NCBI RefSeq assembly: GCF_025567385.1
Contig: NZ_JAOQJU010000001.1
Location: forward strand, 186,001-250,000
DNA length: 64,000 bases
From: Claveliimonas acetigenes
Lineage (GTDB): Bacteria > Bacillota > Clostridia > Lachnospirales > Lachnospiraceae
Reading direction: 5' to 3'
Of this stretch, positions 32,631-41,890 are shown piece by piece. The position numbers and the translations under genes were made by a program. How positions within the stretch are numbered: the stretch's first letter is position 1; every line of letters starts with the position of its first letter. The notes beneath the pieces were generated by a model. That model ran no database searches. It had not been told where the DNA came from and saw only the letters and a list, made by a program, of their open reading frames with translations.

Positions 32631-35624
32631 ATGGATAACAGGATTTGCTTAAAAGCAGGAACATGTCTTTCATTTCCGGGAATGGAATGCCGGGTAGAGT
32701 CTTTTGTGGGGAAAGGTTCCAATGCGATGGTGTATATAGGGACTTATCCGGATGAGCAGTGGAAAGACTTGCGGCACCGGGTCTTGATTAAGGAACTGTT
32801 CCCGTTCCATCCGCAGGGAATGATATTCCGGGATTCGGAAGGAAATGTGTGCTGTACAGAGGAAGCCCGGCCACTGATGGAACTTCACAGGCTTAGTTTT
32901 CAGAGGGCAAATGAGATTCATTTACAAATACTGTCAGAGTATCCTGCTGACATTGACGCCAATATCAATACATTTTCACAGAATCAGACGCTGTATTCTG
33001 TTCTGGGATTCTCCGGAGGCAGAAGCCTTGATAAAGAAATGGAACAGGAGACAGGAACGCCGCTGGCGGTTTACGTCCGCAGGATGATGGGAGCTTTGGA
33101 CGTGCTGGAAGCCTTTCATAATTCCGGGCTCCTGCATTTGGATATCAGCCCGGATAATATCCTTTTGATAGGAGAGGGAAAAAGAGAGAGAATTTCCCTG
33201 ATTGATTATAACAGCGTACATACATTGGAGGAAATACGGCAGGGTGGGAGCTTTTATTATAGCGCCAAGGAAGGATTCGCGGCGCCGGAGATACGCTCGG
33301 GCAGGAGTTCGGCGATTGGGTACGGAACGGATTTGTATGCGCTGACGGCCGTTTTTTACCGGATGCTGACAGGCAGGAACCTGACTGTCCTGGAGACGGT
33401 GCGGGGGCAGGTTCCGGATATATCAGATGCTCCCTGTCTTGCAGATGCGCCGGAGACGGTGCGCAGTATGGTAAGAAAAATCCTGAAACGAGGGTTGGCG
33501 GCGACGGTTTCCAGAAGATACCGGGCGGCCGGACAGATGCGGCAGGATTTAGAAGAGCTGATGGATCGTATCGAAGGAAAAGGCATTACCCACCCGGCTC
33601 TTTGGGAGACCGGGCGGGCGAACATTTTACGGGCAATCAATTCGAATTCAGCTCTGAGGTACATTAAAGAGGAAGAGAAGTTGTACCCGGTTGTGGGAGA
33701 GACGAAGAGCGGAGAAAGAATTAGTTCGGAAGAACTGCTGAGCCGAATGCTGTCTCCGGGTGGCAGCTCCTTTTTTCTGCTGGGAGACGGCGGAGCGGGA
33801 AAGACTACGGCACTCTTGCGGGCGGCATATTTGCAGCCTGCAAAGTATAGCGGGGCGGAGCCTGCGGTCACCTATCTGTCCCTTTACGGATGGACAGAAG
33901 GAAAATCAGACTATATAAAAAACAGGATTCTGGAAAGTCTTAAGTTCAAACCGGAAACAGACAGTATGGAATTGGCAAGGCATGAATTGGTAAGGTTATT
34001 GTCTGTGCCTATGTATACACGATTTGGGGAACGTCCCCAATTATTGATTCTTCTGGACGGGCTGAACGAAATTTCCGGAAATACGAAAGAACTTTTGCAG
34101 GAAATCATGGAACTGTCTGCGATGCCGGGAACCAGAATCCTTCTTGCCGGGCGCAGCGACATAGAGGCGGTTCCCTTTCAGAGAATACGGCTAAAACCGC
34201 TTGAGAAAGAAGAAGTCGGGAAGATTCTGGGAGAAAACGGGATCCTGCAGCCGGAAGCAAAAGAGATGGCAGAGCTGCTGCGGTCGCCGATGATGTTATC
34301 CATTTATATCAGGACGGTAATCAGCCGTGGGAAGCAGATATTCATTCATTCTCAGGAAGAATTGCTGGATAGTTACTTCGCGGCAATTTTAGATAAGGAA
34401 ATACGGGAACTTCCGCCGGATGCAAAAGAGCGCTGGCAGACGGAGGCAGCGCTCTTCTTTGTGCTGCCGGAAATCGCCGGACTTATGGAAAGGAAGGGAA
34501 GAGAGCTGTCTGCGCAGGATATGCTTCCTGCCCTGGAGAAATGCTATCGCCGCATGGGAAAGAGGATGATGACGGGAATTTTCCCGGAATGGATTGGGCA
34601 TATCGCCGACATCCGCGGTGAAAGTAAAAATGCCGAAGAGTGGTATGGCACGATGGTACATGAGATACTTTTTCGGAGGCTGGGGCTGCTTGTGCGGGAT
34701 GAAACGGGACGCTATCGGATGTCCCACCAGTTGATCGAAGAGTATTTGGCTATAATTCACCGGGGGTTTGAACGGAAATTTGCCCGCAGGGAAAGAAGGC
34801 AGAGGCTGCTTTTAATCCTTACTTGTGTGCTTTGCCTTGGAGGAATATATCACTGGGTGTATCTCCCCTTATTAGCGCCGGGGCAGGAGGAAGTAAAGAC
34901 GCCTTATGATGAGGCACTTTCTGAAAATGTGTTGGATGCTGCGCTTTCTTCCTATATGGCGTGTGCGGATCAGTATGAAGCGTTTTTGGGGCTGCTGGAA
35001 GTCCTTTCCGCAGAAGCTGCCGACGCAGAAGCGGATGGCGGAGATGGGGACGGTGGAGAGACAGACGGCGGGACTGCATACGATAAGGCGCTGCAGGATT
35101 GCCGGGACAGCCTGGACAATGACTATCTGCCGGAAGCGGCAAGAACATCCGGGTATCTGGAGAATCTCCTTGCATCCGGGGAAGTTATGCCGTGGTCCGG
35201 AAAGCCTTTGGAAGAAGAAGCCTGCCGTGCGCTGTATGATTTACCGCGGGAGCGGGCGGAAGAATATGCAGGATATCTGGATATCCTGGTCTGGGCAAGA
35301 GAAAACAAGCAGGCGTGGGAATATTTTGGAGAAGAATATGTACAGGCGCTGGGACAGTGTTTACAGGCGGATGCTGATTTGAACGGAAAGTATTATAATC
35401 TGGTGGTTGAGCCGGAGCTGACGGCAATGGAGCAGAGTGATTCCGAAGAAGAGCGGCAAAACGGTACGCGATACCGGAAAGCTGCCGCACAGGCAGTACA
35501 GCAGGGGAACATTACGAAAGAAGCAACGGCGGATTTAGAGATTTATAAAGAAGCGCAGAAATCTGCCCTGCGGGAGTTAAAGAAAAATGGGCTGACAGCG
35601 CTCTTTGAGGATAGAGAGGATTGA
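32631..35624 (+). CDS. Membrane Ser/Thr kinase fused to NACHT/STAND-like NTPase
   Basis: A 997-residue multidomain protein. Residues 1-315 form a eukaryote-type kinase: Lys54 in VLIKELFPF, HLD (169-171) with Asn176 in the catalytic loop HLDISPDNILL, and DYN (192-194) in place of DFG. The catalytic Asp, Asn and metal Asp are kept, but HRD and DFG are altered. Residues 378-480 carry a P-loop (GDGGAGKTT, 385-393) and Walker B LLILLDGLNE, like NACHT/STAND ATPases, followed by a helical region. A single span at about 725-748 (LLLILTCVLCLGGIYHW) separates an extracytoplasmic acidic C-terminal part of about 250 residues of unknown fold. No FHA domain. The ATG start at 32631 has no strong ribosome site. 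Confidence 0.85.
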   Translation: MDNRICLKAGTCLSFPGMECRVESFVGKGSNAMVYIGTYPDEQWKDLRHRVLIKELFPFHPQGMIFRDSEGNVCCTEEARPLMELHRLSFQRANEIHLQILSEYPADIDANINTFSQNQTLYSVLGFSGGRSLDKEMEQETGTPLAVYVRRMMGALDVLEAFHNSGLLHLDISPDNILLIGEGKRERISLIDYNSVHTLEEIRQGGSFYYSAKEGFAAPEIRSGRSSAIGYGTDLYALTAVFYRMLTGRNLTVLETVRGQVPDISDAPCLADAPETVRSMVRKILKRGLAATVSRRYRAAGQMRQDLEELMDRIEGKGITHPALWETGRANILRAINSNSALRYIKEEEKLYPVVGETKSGERISSEELLSRMLSPGGSSFFLLGDGGAGKTTALLRAAYLQPAKYSGAEPAVTYLSLYGWTEGKSDYIKNRILESLKFKPETDSMELARHELVRLLSVPMYTRFGERPQLLILLDGLNEISGNTKELLQEIMELSAMPGTRILLAGRSDIEAVPFQRIRLKPLEKEEVGKILGENGILQPEAKEMAELLRSPMMLSIYIRTVISRGKQIFIHSQEELLDSYFAAILDKEIRELPPDAKERWQTEAALFFVLPEIAGLMERKGRELSAQDMLPALEKCYRRMGKRMMTGIFPEWIGHIADIRGESKNAEEWYGTMVHEILFRRLGLLVRDETGRYRMSHQLIEEYLAIIHRGFERKFARRERRQRLLLILTCVLCLGGIYHWVYLPLLAPGQEEVKTPYDEALSENVLDAALSSYMACADQYEAFLGLLEVLSAEAADAEADGGDGDGGETDGGTAYDKALQDCRDSLDNDYLPEAARTSGYLENLLASGEVMPWSGKPLEEEACRALYDLPRERAEEYAGYLDILVWARENKQAWEYFGEEYVQALGQCLQADADLNGKYYNLVVEPELTAMEQSDSEEERQNGTRYRKAAAQAVQQGNITKEATADLEIYKEAQKSALRELKKNGLTALFEDRED

Positions 35625-35628
35625 ACAG

Positions 35629-36843
35629 ATGGAGAAGACGCGGAAAATACGGTTATGGATTATGGTAATGCTTCTGACTTTGACGGTAACGGGCTGCAGC
35701 GAGGCAGGGGAAAGCTCTGAGGAGGAGCTGACGTCTAATTTGGAGAACGGAAAGAATGAGACGGAATCCGGGACAGAGCAGGCGGTACAACATCTGTTAG
35801 AAGTGTGGTCGGACTATCTTCAGACATTGGATCAGATGTATGCCAGCCAACTGTGGGCGATGGATTATGTGGATGCTTATCTGGAAAGCGGAAGCTGGGA
35901 AGACCTTGGGAAGGCGAGGACCGCCTGCATCACATCGGCAGGTTCTCTGGAAGAGCTTGCAATGACAGAAGAGGATTTGACAGAAGAAGAATACCTTACA
36001 CTGGCAGAGGCGGGAATTGACGCAGAATATCAGTCGCTGGCGTTTTCCGGCCTTCCGGATGAGCTGGATGATGCACATCTTGTTATCAGAGAGAGAGAGC
36101 TGGAAAGTCTGGAGAGTGACGTGTTCTATAAAGATGCGATGGAAATGCTGGAAGAGGAAGTATCTGTACAGAGGAAAAAGATTGCCTGTATGGGAGATTA
36201 TGCCTGCGCTATGACGAATTATCTCCTGCTGACGGTTCAGGATTATACAGATGAACAGAGCTATTGGAATACAGTACAGAAGGAATATCTGGCATTAACG
36301 GCGGGTGGTCCGGAATGGAAAAAGACGGAGGCGGAAGTCCTGGAAGCCGGAGACAGTAGTCTTGATGCATATGAAGAAATCTCTCTGGAACATGCAGAGC
36401 TTCTTTCCCGTATGGAAGCAAATTTATATGAGACGAAACAAAAGGGGCAGAGCGGAGAAGAAGCTTTGGAAGAAGCTGCATTTCTGATTCAGGATACGCC
36501 GGATTTCCTTCCGGCGCCGGAATGGTATGATTCAGCGCAGGCAGGGTATGCCAGCTTCCGGAAGGGGAAAGACGGCAGTCTTATTTACCCGGAATCCGGT
36601 GATGAACTTGAGGGCGACGGCTTCGGAGTCTATATGCAGATGGAAGGAATCAGCAGGGAGGAGACAGTGGCCTACATGGCGGCGGCGGAGCAATATGCAG
36701 ACACCGTGAAAGAAGAGGAAGATGTATGGCAGATTATTATGCCGGGGTATGAAGTGCAGGTGGAGTGGGAAGACCAGGTTGTGACGGTAATTTTTTATGG
36801 AGAGGATGTAACCTTTGTGCCGGAGTGGTATCTTTCGACGTGA
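35629..36843 (+). CDS. Lipoprotein of unknown function in the signalling island
   Basis: A 404-residue lipoprotein: basic N-terminus, hydrophobic LWIMVMLLTLTVTG, then a lipobox Cys (VTGCS), followed by an acidic Glu/Asp/Ser-rich helical domain. ATG 35629 lies 5 bp after the kinase-NTPase stop, behind AGAGAGGA, so they are co-transcribed. It would sit on the outer face of the membrane beside the extracytoplasmic tail of the kinase-NTPase, and may be its partner or sensor; that is inference from order. No family recognised. Confidence 0.75.
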   Translation: MEKTRKIRLWIMVMLLTLTVTGCSEAGESSEEELTSNLENGKNETESGTEQAVQHLLEVWSDYLQTLDQMYASQLWAMDYVDAYLESGSWEDLGKARTACITSAGSLEELAMTEEDLTEEEYLTLAEAGIDAEYQSLAFSGLPDELDDAHLVIRERELESLESDVFYKDAMEMLEEEVSVQRKKIACMGDYACAMTNYLLLTVQDYTDEQSYWNTVQKEYLALTAGGPEWKKTEAEVLEAGDSSLDAYEEISLEHAELLSRMEANLYETKQKGQSGEEALEEAAFLIQDTPDFLPAPEWYDSAQAGYASFRKGKDGSLIYPESGDELEGDGFGVYMQMEGISREETVAYMAAAEQYADTVKEEEDVWQIIMPGYEVQVEWEDQVVTVIFYGEDVTFVPEWYLST

Positions 36844-36875
36844 CGGGGTAACAGGTTATTATAGGATTTGGGGAA

Positions 36876-36921
36876 ATGCATCCCAATCTGTCAGAAGATG
36901 GCAGGTTGGGATGCATTTTTT
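36876..36921 (+). terminator. Intrinsic terminator inside the island
   Basis: ATGCATCCCAA (36876-36886) and TTGGGATGCAT (36906-36916) form a perfect 11-bp stem followed by T5. It separates the kinase-NTPase/lipoprotein unit from the following operon. Confidence 0.85.
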
Positions 36922-36967
36922 ATAGGTGGAAATGATTTTCAAAACAGATGCAGGCAAGCGTATATAC

Positions 36968-37000
36968 TGATGTCGAGGTCAAAAACCCCAACTATGATGC
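36968..37000. repeat. Solo left end of the TGATG-type repeat
   Basis: This stretch (TGATGTCGAGGTCAAAAAC onward to ACTATGATGC) matches the left end of the element at 52957-53224 with few changes but is not followed by the rest. It is probably a remnant of an element that deleted or never had the remaining part. Confidence 0.7.
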
Positions 37001-37022
37001 TTAAGCAAAGGAAATATTTTCG

Positions 37023-37051
37023 TTGCGATTAGTACGTATTTACGATATAAT
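37023..37051 (+). promoter_or_regulatory. Promoter of the protease-FHA operon
   Basis: TTGCGA (37023-37028), 17 bp, TATAAT (37046-37051), 39 bp before the start. Spacer end CGTATTTACGA contains a short palindrome. The stretch CGTTG-16 bp-ACGATATAAT recurs with identical spacing at 52917-52947 next to the XRE gene. Confidence 0.75.
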
Positions 37052-37089
37052 TATAACGATATTAAGTTATACAGAAAGGATAAAATGTG

Positions 37090-38421
37090 ATGCGAGGAAC
37101 AAGGGCGGGGAAGTTGAGACAAAGAGCTGCAAAGAAAGCGCTGTCCGGCGTTGTCAGCGTATGTATAGTGCTGACGGTTTTTTCTATTTTCTTTCTTCCG
37201 GCGAGGGCGGAGGATTCCGACGAAGAAGTGACGGATATGGTGGATGATGCCTGCCGGGGTGTTGTCCGTGTTTATTCAGAGCGGGGAAATATGCTTGGCG
37301 CCGGGAGCGGATTCGGCATAGGGGTTCCGGGGGAGGAAACGGATACATTTATCACGAATATGCACGTTGTGGGAGATCCGGAAACGGGTAAGCTGTGCGA
37401 TAAAGTGTATATTATGCTGGATGATGAGGCGGTAAAAATGGAGGATGGCGGCGGAAGCTGGATTCCGGATTATGACCATATGATAGCCTGCGAAATTGTG
37501 TATGCGACGGGCGGCTATCCGGATTTTGCAATTATAAGGGCAGAGAGAAAAATGGAAGGGCGGATAGCGCTGCCGCTGCTGCCCAGTGAAGAGATGCAGC
37601 GTTCAGATACGGTGTACGCGCTGGGATTTCCGGGAAATGGCGACGGCGTAAACGGATATACTTACCAGGCTGCGGATGTGGAAGATGTTATTGTTACCAA
37701 AGGGACGATTTCCCGCTTTACTGTCTGGGAAAATGGCTCGGTGGATACGAAGATTATCCAGCATGAGGCTCATATCAACCATGGGAATTCCGGCGGGCCT
37801 CTTATTACAGAAGATGGGGCGGTTATCGGTATCAATACTTACGGCTTTGGAGGACAGGAAGCGTCGGAATATTCAGCGTCGGTATATATTGATTATGCAA
37901 TAGAGAAATTGGATGAATTGGGAATCTATTATGAACTGCAGGGAGAGAACCAGAAAGCAGGAAGCACAGGCATTTACAGATGGCTTGTCATTGCGGCAGG
38001 TATTGTTGTTATCGCTGCGTTGGTGATTGTTTTTCAAAAAAAGCGGGCTGCGTCTGCGCCGCAACCGCAACCCGCGCCTGTGCCAAAACCATTGGAAGAC
38101 AGTGGCTACCGATTGCAGGGAGTGGCAGGTGTATTTGCGGGAAAGAGATTTGCAGTGGAAGCCGGAGGGTGTCTCCGCCTTGGCAGAGATGCTTCTAAAA
38201 ACAAGCTGGTTTATCCGGCAGGAACAAAAGGCATCAGCAGTATGCACTGTGAACTTTATTTCCGGGGAGGGCAGGTGTACCTCCGGGATATGGGGTCTTC
38301 GTATGGTACGTTTCTGAAAGGAAGGCGCATACCGCCTAACCAGGAGATTCCGGTACATAGAGGCGATACTTTTTATTTGGCGGATCCGGGACAAAGCTTT
38401 GTGCTGGACAGGAAGAGATAA
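37090..38421 (+). CDS. Secreted trypsin-like protease with membrane anchor and FHA domain
   Basis: A 443-residue protein with an N-terminal signal or anchor (SGVVSVCIVLTVFSIFFLPA), an S1-type trypsin-like protease domain with a full triad (His92 in ITNMHVVG, Asp145 in GYPDFAII, Ser234 in HGNSGGPL), a second membrane span at about 297-316 and an intracellular FHA domain in the last 90 residues (LRLGRDASKN, ISSMHCEL, SSYGTFLKG). The FHA domain would bind phosphothreonine, so kinase signals inside could be linked to the protease outside. HtrA relatives usually carry PDZ rather than FHA. ATG 37090 (AAAGGA upstream); GTG 37087 is an alternative. Confidence 0.88.
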   Translation: MRGTRAGKLRQRAAKKALSGVVSVCIVLTVFSIFFLPARAEDSDEEVTDMVDDACRGVVRVYSERGNMLGAGSGFGIGVPGEETDTFITNMHVVGDPETGKLCDKVYIMLDDEAVKMEDGGGSWIPDYDHMIACEIVYATGGYPDFAIIRAERKMEGRIALPLLPSEEMQRSDTVYALGFPGNGDGVNGYTYQAADVEDVIVTKGTISRFTVWENGSVDTKIIQHEAHINHGNSGGPLITEDGAVIGINTYGFGGQEASEYSASVYIDYAIEKLDELGIYYELQGENQKAGSTGIYRWLVIAAGIVVIAALVIVFQKKRAASAPQPQPAPVPKPLEDSGYRLQGVAGVFAGKRFAVEAGGCLRLGRDASKNKLVYPAGTKGISSMHCELYFRGGQVYLRDMGSSYGTFLKGRRIPPNQEIPVHRGDTFYLADPGQSFVLDRKR

Positions 38422-38458
38422 AGGGCGTAAGGGTACGTGGTAAATAAGGAGAAGCATT

Positions 38459-39835
38459 ATGGGGAACGAGCAATTTTATCAGAAGCTTGCACAGGATGCG
38501 GAGATTAAATGGAAAGATATCTTCTCGGAGTGCAGAAGGAAACATAGCAGGGAAGAGCTGGAATATGCCCTTTTGGCGGGGACGACACTTAACAGTGCGA
38601 CAGAAGCAAATATGCTCCAGAAATGGAGAAAACCGTGGGTATTTTACCCGCTTTTGAAAGCCGGAGCTGCTCTGATTGTACTGGTTTACGGTTTGCTCTT
38701 TGTCAATTTGAATATGATAGGGAATGTGACTTCCGGATTCTTATTGATGATGACGGCAATCCCGCCTTTTGTGATGCCGGTTATTATCATGATTTTCATC
38801 TGGGAACTGAATATTCCCAGAAATCTGTCTATATATGAATTGTTCGGGTTTTTTTTGGCGGGAGGGCTGCTTTCCTTCCTGGGAACGTCGGTCATGTTTG
38901 ATTTTGTACAAAGCGGCCCCGCGAAGCTGGCGGCTTTCCGGGAAGAGCCTGCGAAGCTGGCGGCGGCGCTGCTTATTCTGTATTTCTTTTCAAAGAAAAA
39001 GAAAGTCTATGGATTGACCGGGCTGGTGATTGGCGCTGCGGTGGGCGCCGGGTTCGGCAGCTTTGAATCCATTACATATGCCCAGTCGGCGGGTGGGATA
39101 CAGGACATCGTCGGAAATCAGATTCTCAGGGGGATCTATGCATTGGGCGGGCATACGCTTATGTCTGCGCCTTACGCGGCGGCTGTTGCTTTAGAAATGA
39201 AGGATTCCCGGTTGTCCTGGAATTGTATCTGGAATAAAGATTTCCTGGTGACTTTTGGAAGTTCGGTTCTTCTGCACTATATCTGGAATTCGGATTTGTC
39301 TGATTTTGGAATCCGTAATCCTTCCGGGACACTGGCTTTATGTAAAAATATTATTGTTATTATCTTTTTCTGGATCGAACTTTTATATATGGCGAGAAAG
39401 TGCCTGCGGCAGGCAGTACTGATTGGGAGTGGGAGCCGTGGGAAAGGCGGCAGCGCAGGCAGCAGGAAAGCGGCGGCGACAGGAGCAGGCAGCAGGAAAG
39501 TGGCGGCTGCAGGAGCAGGAAGTATCCGGATTGAATGTACCGGAGGAGCCATTCGGGGAGCGGTATGGCAGTCAGAGGGAGCGGATATATTGATGATTGG
39601 CAGAGATCCGGATCTGGGATTTCATATTCCCGGCAAGGCGGGAGGCGTCAGACGGAGACATTGCTGTATCCGGAAAACGTCACAGGGATGGATTCTGCGG
39701 GATATGGATTCTACTTATGGGACTTTTATAAATGGCAGTCAGAAACTAATGCCGAATGTGGATTATACGCTTCACTCGGGCGATATGATTTATCTGGCAG
39801 GAAAGGAGAATGCATTCCGGGTGAGCATTAAGTAA
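38459..39835 (+). CDS. PrsW-like intramembrane protease fused to FHA domain
   Basis: A 458-residue multi-span membrane protein. The central region has the PrsW pattern: EE in REEPAKLAAALL (162-163), Glu203 in GSFESITYA, His232 in GGHTLMSAP, His273 in LLHYIWN, all within predicted spans. PrsW family members cleave membrane proteins such as anti-sigma factors. A low-complexity Gly/Ala/Ser/Arg linker (about 325-360) leads to a C-terminal FHA domain (LMIGRDPDLGF, RRRHCCIRK, DSTYGTFINGS). An N-terminal charged segment of about 55 residues precedes the spans. Site-specific proteolysis steered by phosphothreonine binding is an attractive inference. AAGGAG precedes ATG 38459. Confidence 0.85.
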   Translation: MGNEQFYQKLAQDAEIKWKDIFSECRRKHSREELEYALLAGTTLNSATEANMLQKWRKPWVFYPLLKAGAALIVLVYGLLFVNLNMIGNVTSGFLLMMTAIPPFVMPVIIMIFIWELNIPRNLSIYELFGFFLAGGLLSFLGTSVMFDFVQSGPAKLAAFREEPAKLAAALLILYFFSKKKKVYGLTGLVIGAAVGAGFGSFESITYAQSAGGIQDIVGNQILRGIYALGGHTLMSAPYAAAVALEMKDSRLSWNCIWNKDFLVTFGSSVLLHYIWNSDLSDFGIRNPSGTLALCKNIIVIIFFWIELLYMARKCLRQAVLIGSGSRGKGGSAGSRKAAATGAGSRKVAAAGAGSIRIECTGGAIRGAVWQSEGADILMIGRDPDLGFHIPGKAGGVRRRHCCIRKTSQGWILRDMDSTYGTFINGSQKLMPNVDYTLHSGDMIYLAGKENAFRVSIK

Positions 39836-39877
39836 AGATTATGGAAAGATAAAGAGAAAGGAGAAAGTGAAAGGCAA

Positions 39878-41206
39878 ATGAAGAAGTTACTGAAGAAAAG
39901 TATTTTCGCCGGAGTGATGGCGCTTGCAGTTATGCTCACAATCTTTCGCGGAGACGCTCTGGAGAGCCGGGCAGCAGGCAAGGAAGAAACGCTGATGTTG
40001 ATTGGCGGATACGATGATGCAGGTGATGTGGTATGTGTGGTACCGGCGTTTGCAGTAGATGAGGGCGACAGCATCCTTATTATTGCAGGAATTTATGATT
40101 ATGATGAATGCGATCAGATCAGGCTTGTTGGTTCCGAGGTGGATCTGGATATAACGGATGTGGAAATCACTTACAATGATTCTTTGAATATCGTTTTCTG
40201 GCAAGTCGAAAACACAGGTGAATTTGATCTTCCGCAAGACGCCTGCCCGGTTCAGGGGGAGACGGCAGAGGTTGTCTATATGGGCATGGACAGTAATGAT
40301 GAGCCGACTATTGAAATGAGCGAGATCACATTAGAAGACTGGCAAGGTGATCTGGGATTGGTTGTGGACGGCCTTCCCGATAATATTGGAGCTTATCCGG
40401 CGGTTGTGCTGAACGAAGCCGGAGACTGTGTGGGAGCGGTTATTGAAGAAGATACGGTAATCGCTCTGTATGGAGATGCTGACGATTTCTATGGAGAAGG
40501 AGCCGGCAGTGAAGATGAGGATGAAGATGAGGAAGAACCGGATGCCCCGGAGCCGGATGAACCAGAGGAACCGGATGTCCCGGAGTCGGATGGTTCGGAT
40601 GGACCGGATAAAAAAGAAGATTCTGACAAAGAGGCTCAGATTTTCATCATTGCAGGAGTTCTTCTTTGTGTGGGGGCGGCTCTTTTGTTTCTGGCATGGA
40701 AAAAGAAGAAAAAGACAGAGTCTGGTCCGGCAAGACAGAATCCGGCAGATCCCGTTCCGGTAAATCCCGCTCCGGTAAATCCCGAGCCGGCAAATCCCGA
40801 GCCGTGGTTCCGGCCGGAAGACATATCACCGACGGAGCCGCCGGACATGGAGGATATCGGACCAACTACACCTGTGGATCCGGTACCGCAGAAAACCGGG
40901 CTGTGGCTTGTGGCACAGGGAGGTTATATGAACGGGAGAATCTATCCGATTGAAAGAACCGGCATCACAATAGGGCGGGATATATCGAATATGGTGAATT
41001 ATCCGAAGGACACACGCGGAGTCAGCCGTACACATGCTAAGCTGTACTGGGATCAGAATCATCTGATGCTGATGGATTTGAACTCAACAAGCGGTACCTT
41101 TATACAGGGATTCGGAAAATTACAGCCGATGCAGCCGGTTGAAGTGTCTGCAGGAAGTGTGTTCTATATTGGTGAGAAGAAAAATGCTTTTGTAATTAAA
41201 CAATGA
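39878..41206 (+). CDS. Single-span FHA protein with acidic extracellular domain
   Basis: A 442-residue protein: signal peptide (residues 1-33), an extracellular domain of about 175 residues, an Asp/Glu/Pro-rich stalk (210-250), a membrane span at 253-274 (AQIFIIAGVLLCVGAALLFL), a Pro/Asn-rich cytoplasmic linker with tandem PVNP-type repeats, and a C-terminal FHA domain (ITIGRDISNM, VSRTHAKLY, NSTSGTFIQG). The extracellular part has strands and loops like a trypsin fold (VVPAFAVDEGD, PAVVLNEAGDCVGAVI) but lacks recognisable catalytic residues, so it may be a dead protease relative of the 37090 product. The gene starts behind AAAGGAGAAAG. Confidence 0.75.
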   Translation: MKKLLKKSIFAGVMALAVMLTIFRGDALESRAAGKEETLMLIGGYDDAGDVVCVVPAFAVDEGDSILIIAGIYDYDECDQIRLVGSEVDLDITDVEITYNDSLNIVFWQVENTGEFDLPQDACPVQGETAEVVYMGMDSNDEPTIEMSEITLEDWQGDLGLVVDGLPDNIGAYPAVVLNEAGDCVGAVIEEDTVIALYGDADDFYGEGAGSEDEDEDEEEPDAPEPDEPEEPDVPESDGSDGPDKKEDSDKEAQIFIIAGVLLCVGAALLFLAWKKKKKTESGPARQNPADPVPVNPAPVNPEPANPEPWFRPEDISPTEPPDMEDIGPTTPVDPVPQKTGLWLVAQGGYMNGRIYPIERTGITIGRDISNMVNYPKDTRGVSRTHAKLYWDQNHLMLMDLNSTSGTFIQGFGKLQPMQPVEVSAGSVFYIGEKKNAFVIKQ

Positions 41207-41224
41207 AAAAGGAGGAAATGAATT

Positions 41225-41890
41225 ATGGAATTTAAACAATGCAGTAAAGGACATTTTTATGACCCGGCAATAAGCAGTACATGCCCGGAGTGCGCGGAGG
41301 AGGAAAGGCTTCTCCGTCAGCAGGAAGAATACGTATATTCCGGAAACCCAGCCGATTATGATGAAACGCAGCCTGCTTCAGGAGAAGGTTACGAAGACCT
41401 GTCTCATAGGCGAGGAGTGTCTGACGATAACCGGACTCTGCCGCTGGAGAACGGAGACGGGCTTAAAACGGAAGATTTTGTTCCGCACAATGGTGTGGAA
41501 ATAGATACAGGCAAGACGCTGCCTCCAGATACAGATGATATTCCGGGCTTTACTCCGGTGGTGGGATGGCTGGTCTGCGTAGACGGTCCTTCTAAGGGGA
41601 CAGATTACCGGATACGTACAGGATATAATTATATTGGACGCGAGGAAAATATGGATATCTACATTAAAGGCGACATAAAGATCAGCAGAGAAAAACACGC
41701 AATGGTTGTATATGACGATGAAGAACGTGTGTTTTTCTTTGGCCCGGTAGATGGGAAAAGCGTTGTCCGCGTCAATGGGAAGTTGGTTACAATTCCGGTA
41801 GAAGTGCATAGCTATGACATAATAAAAATAGGAACTACGAAATTAATGTTTGTGCCGCTTTGTGGAGAAAGGTTTAACTGGGATGTATGA
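41225..41890 (+). CDS. Soluble zinc-ribbon plus FHA protein
   Basis: A 221-residue cytosolic protein with an N-terminal metal-binding type segment (CSKGHFYDP, CPECAEEE, so Cys6, His10, Cys20, Cys23), an acidic disordered linker rich in Thr and Asp (candidate phosphorylation sites, such as DETQP, DNRTLP and DTGKTLPPDTDD), and a C-terminal FHA domain (YNYIGREENMD, ISREKHAMVVYD, GKSVVRVNGK). The TxxD motifs are the sort bound by FHA domains after phosphorylation. It overlaps the following phosphatase gene by 8 bp. It may be an adaptor for the kinases in the island. Confidence 0.85.
   Translation: MEFKQCSKGHFYDPAISSTCPECAEEERLLRQQEEYVYSGNPADYDETQPASGEGYEDLSHRRGVSDDNRTLPLENGDGLKTEDFVPHNGVEIDTGKTLPPDTDDIPGFTPVVGWLVCVDGPSKGTDYRIRTGYNYIGREENMDIYIKGDIKISREKHAMVVYDDEERVFFFGPVDGKSVVRVNGKLVTIPVEVHSYDIIKIGTTKLMFVPLCGERFNWDV

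Noticed and set aside
36017..36709. Alternative frames inside the island lipoprotein and kinase genes
   Set aside because: They are basic, Trp/Arg-rich or low-complexity by-products of other frames, without ribosome sites.
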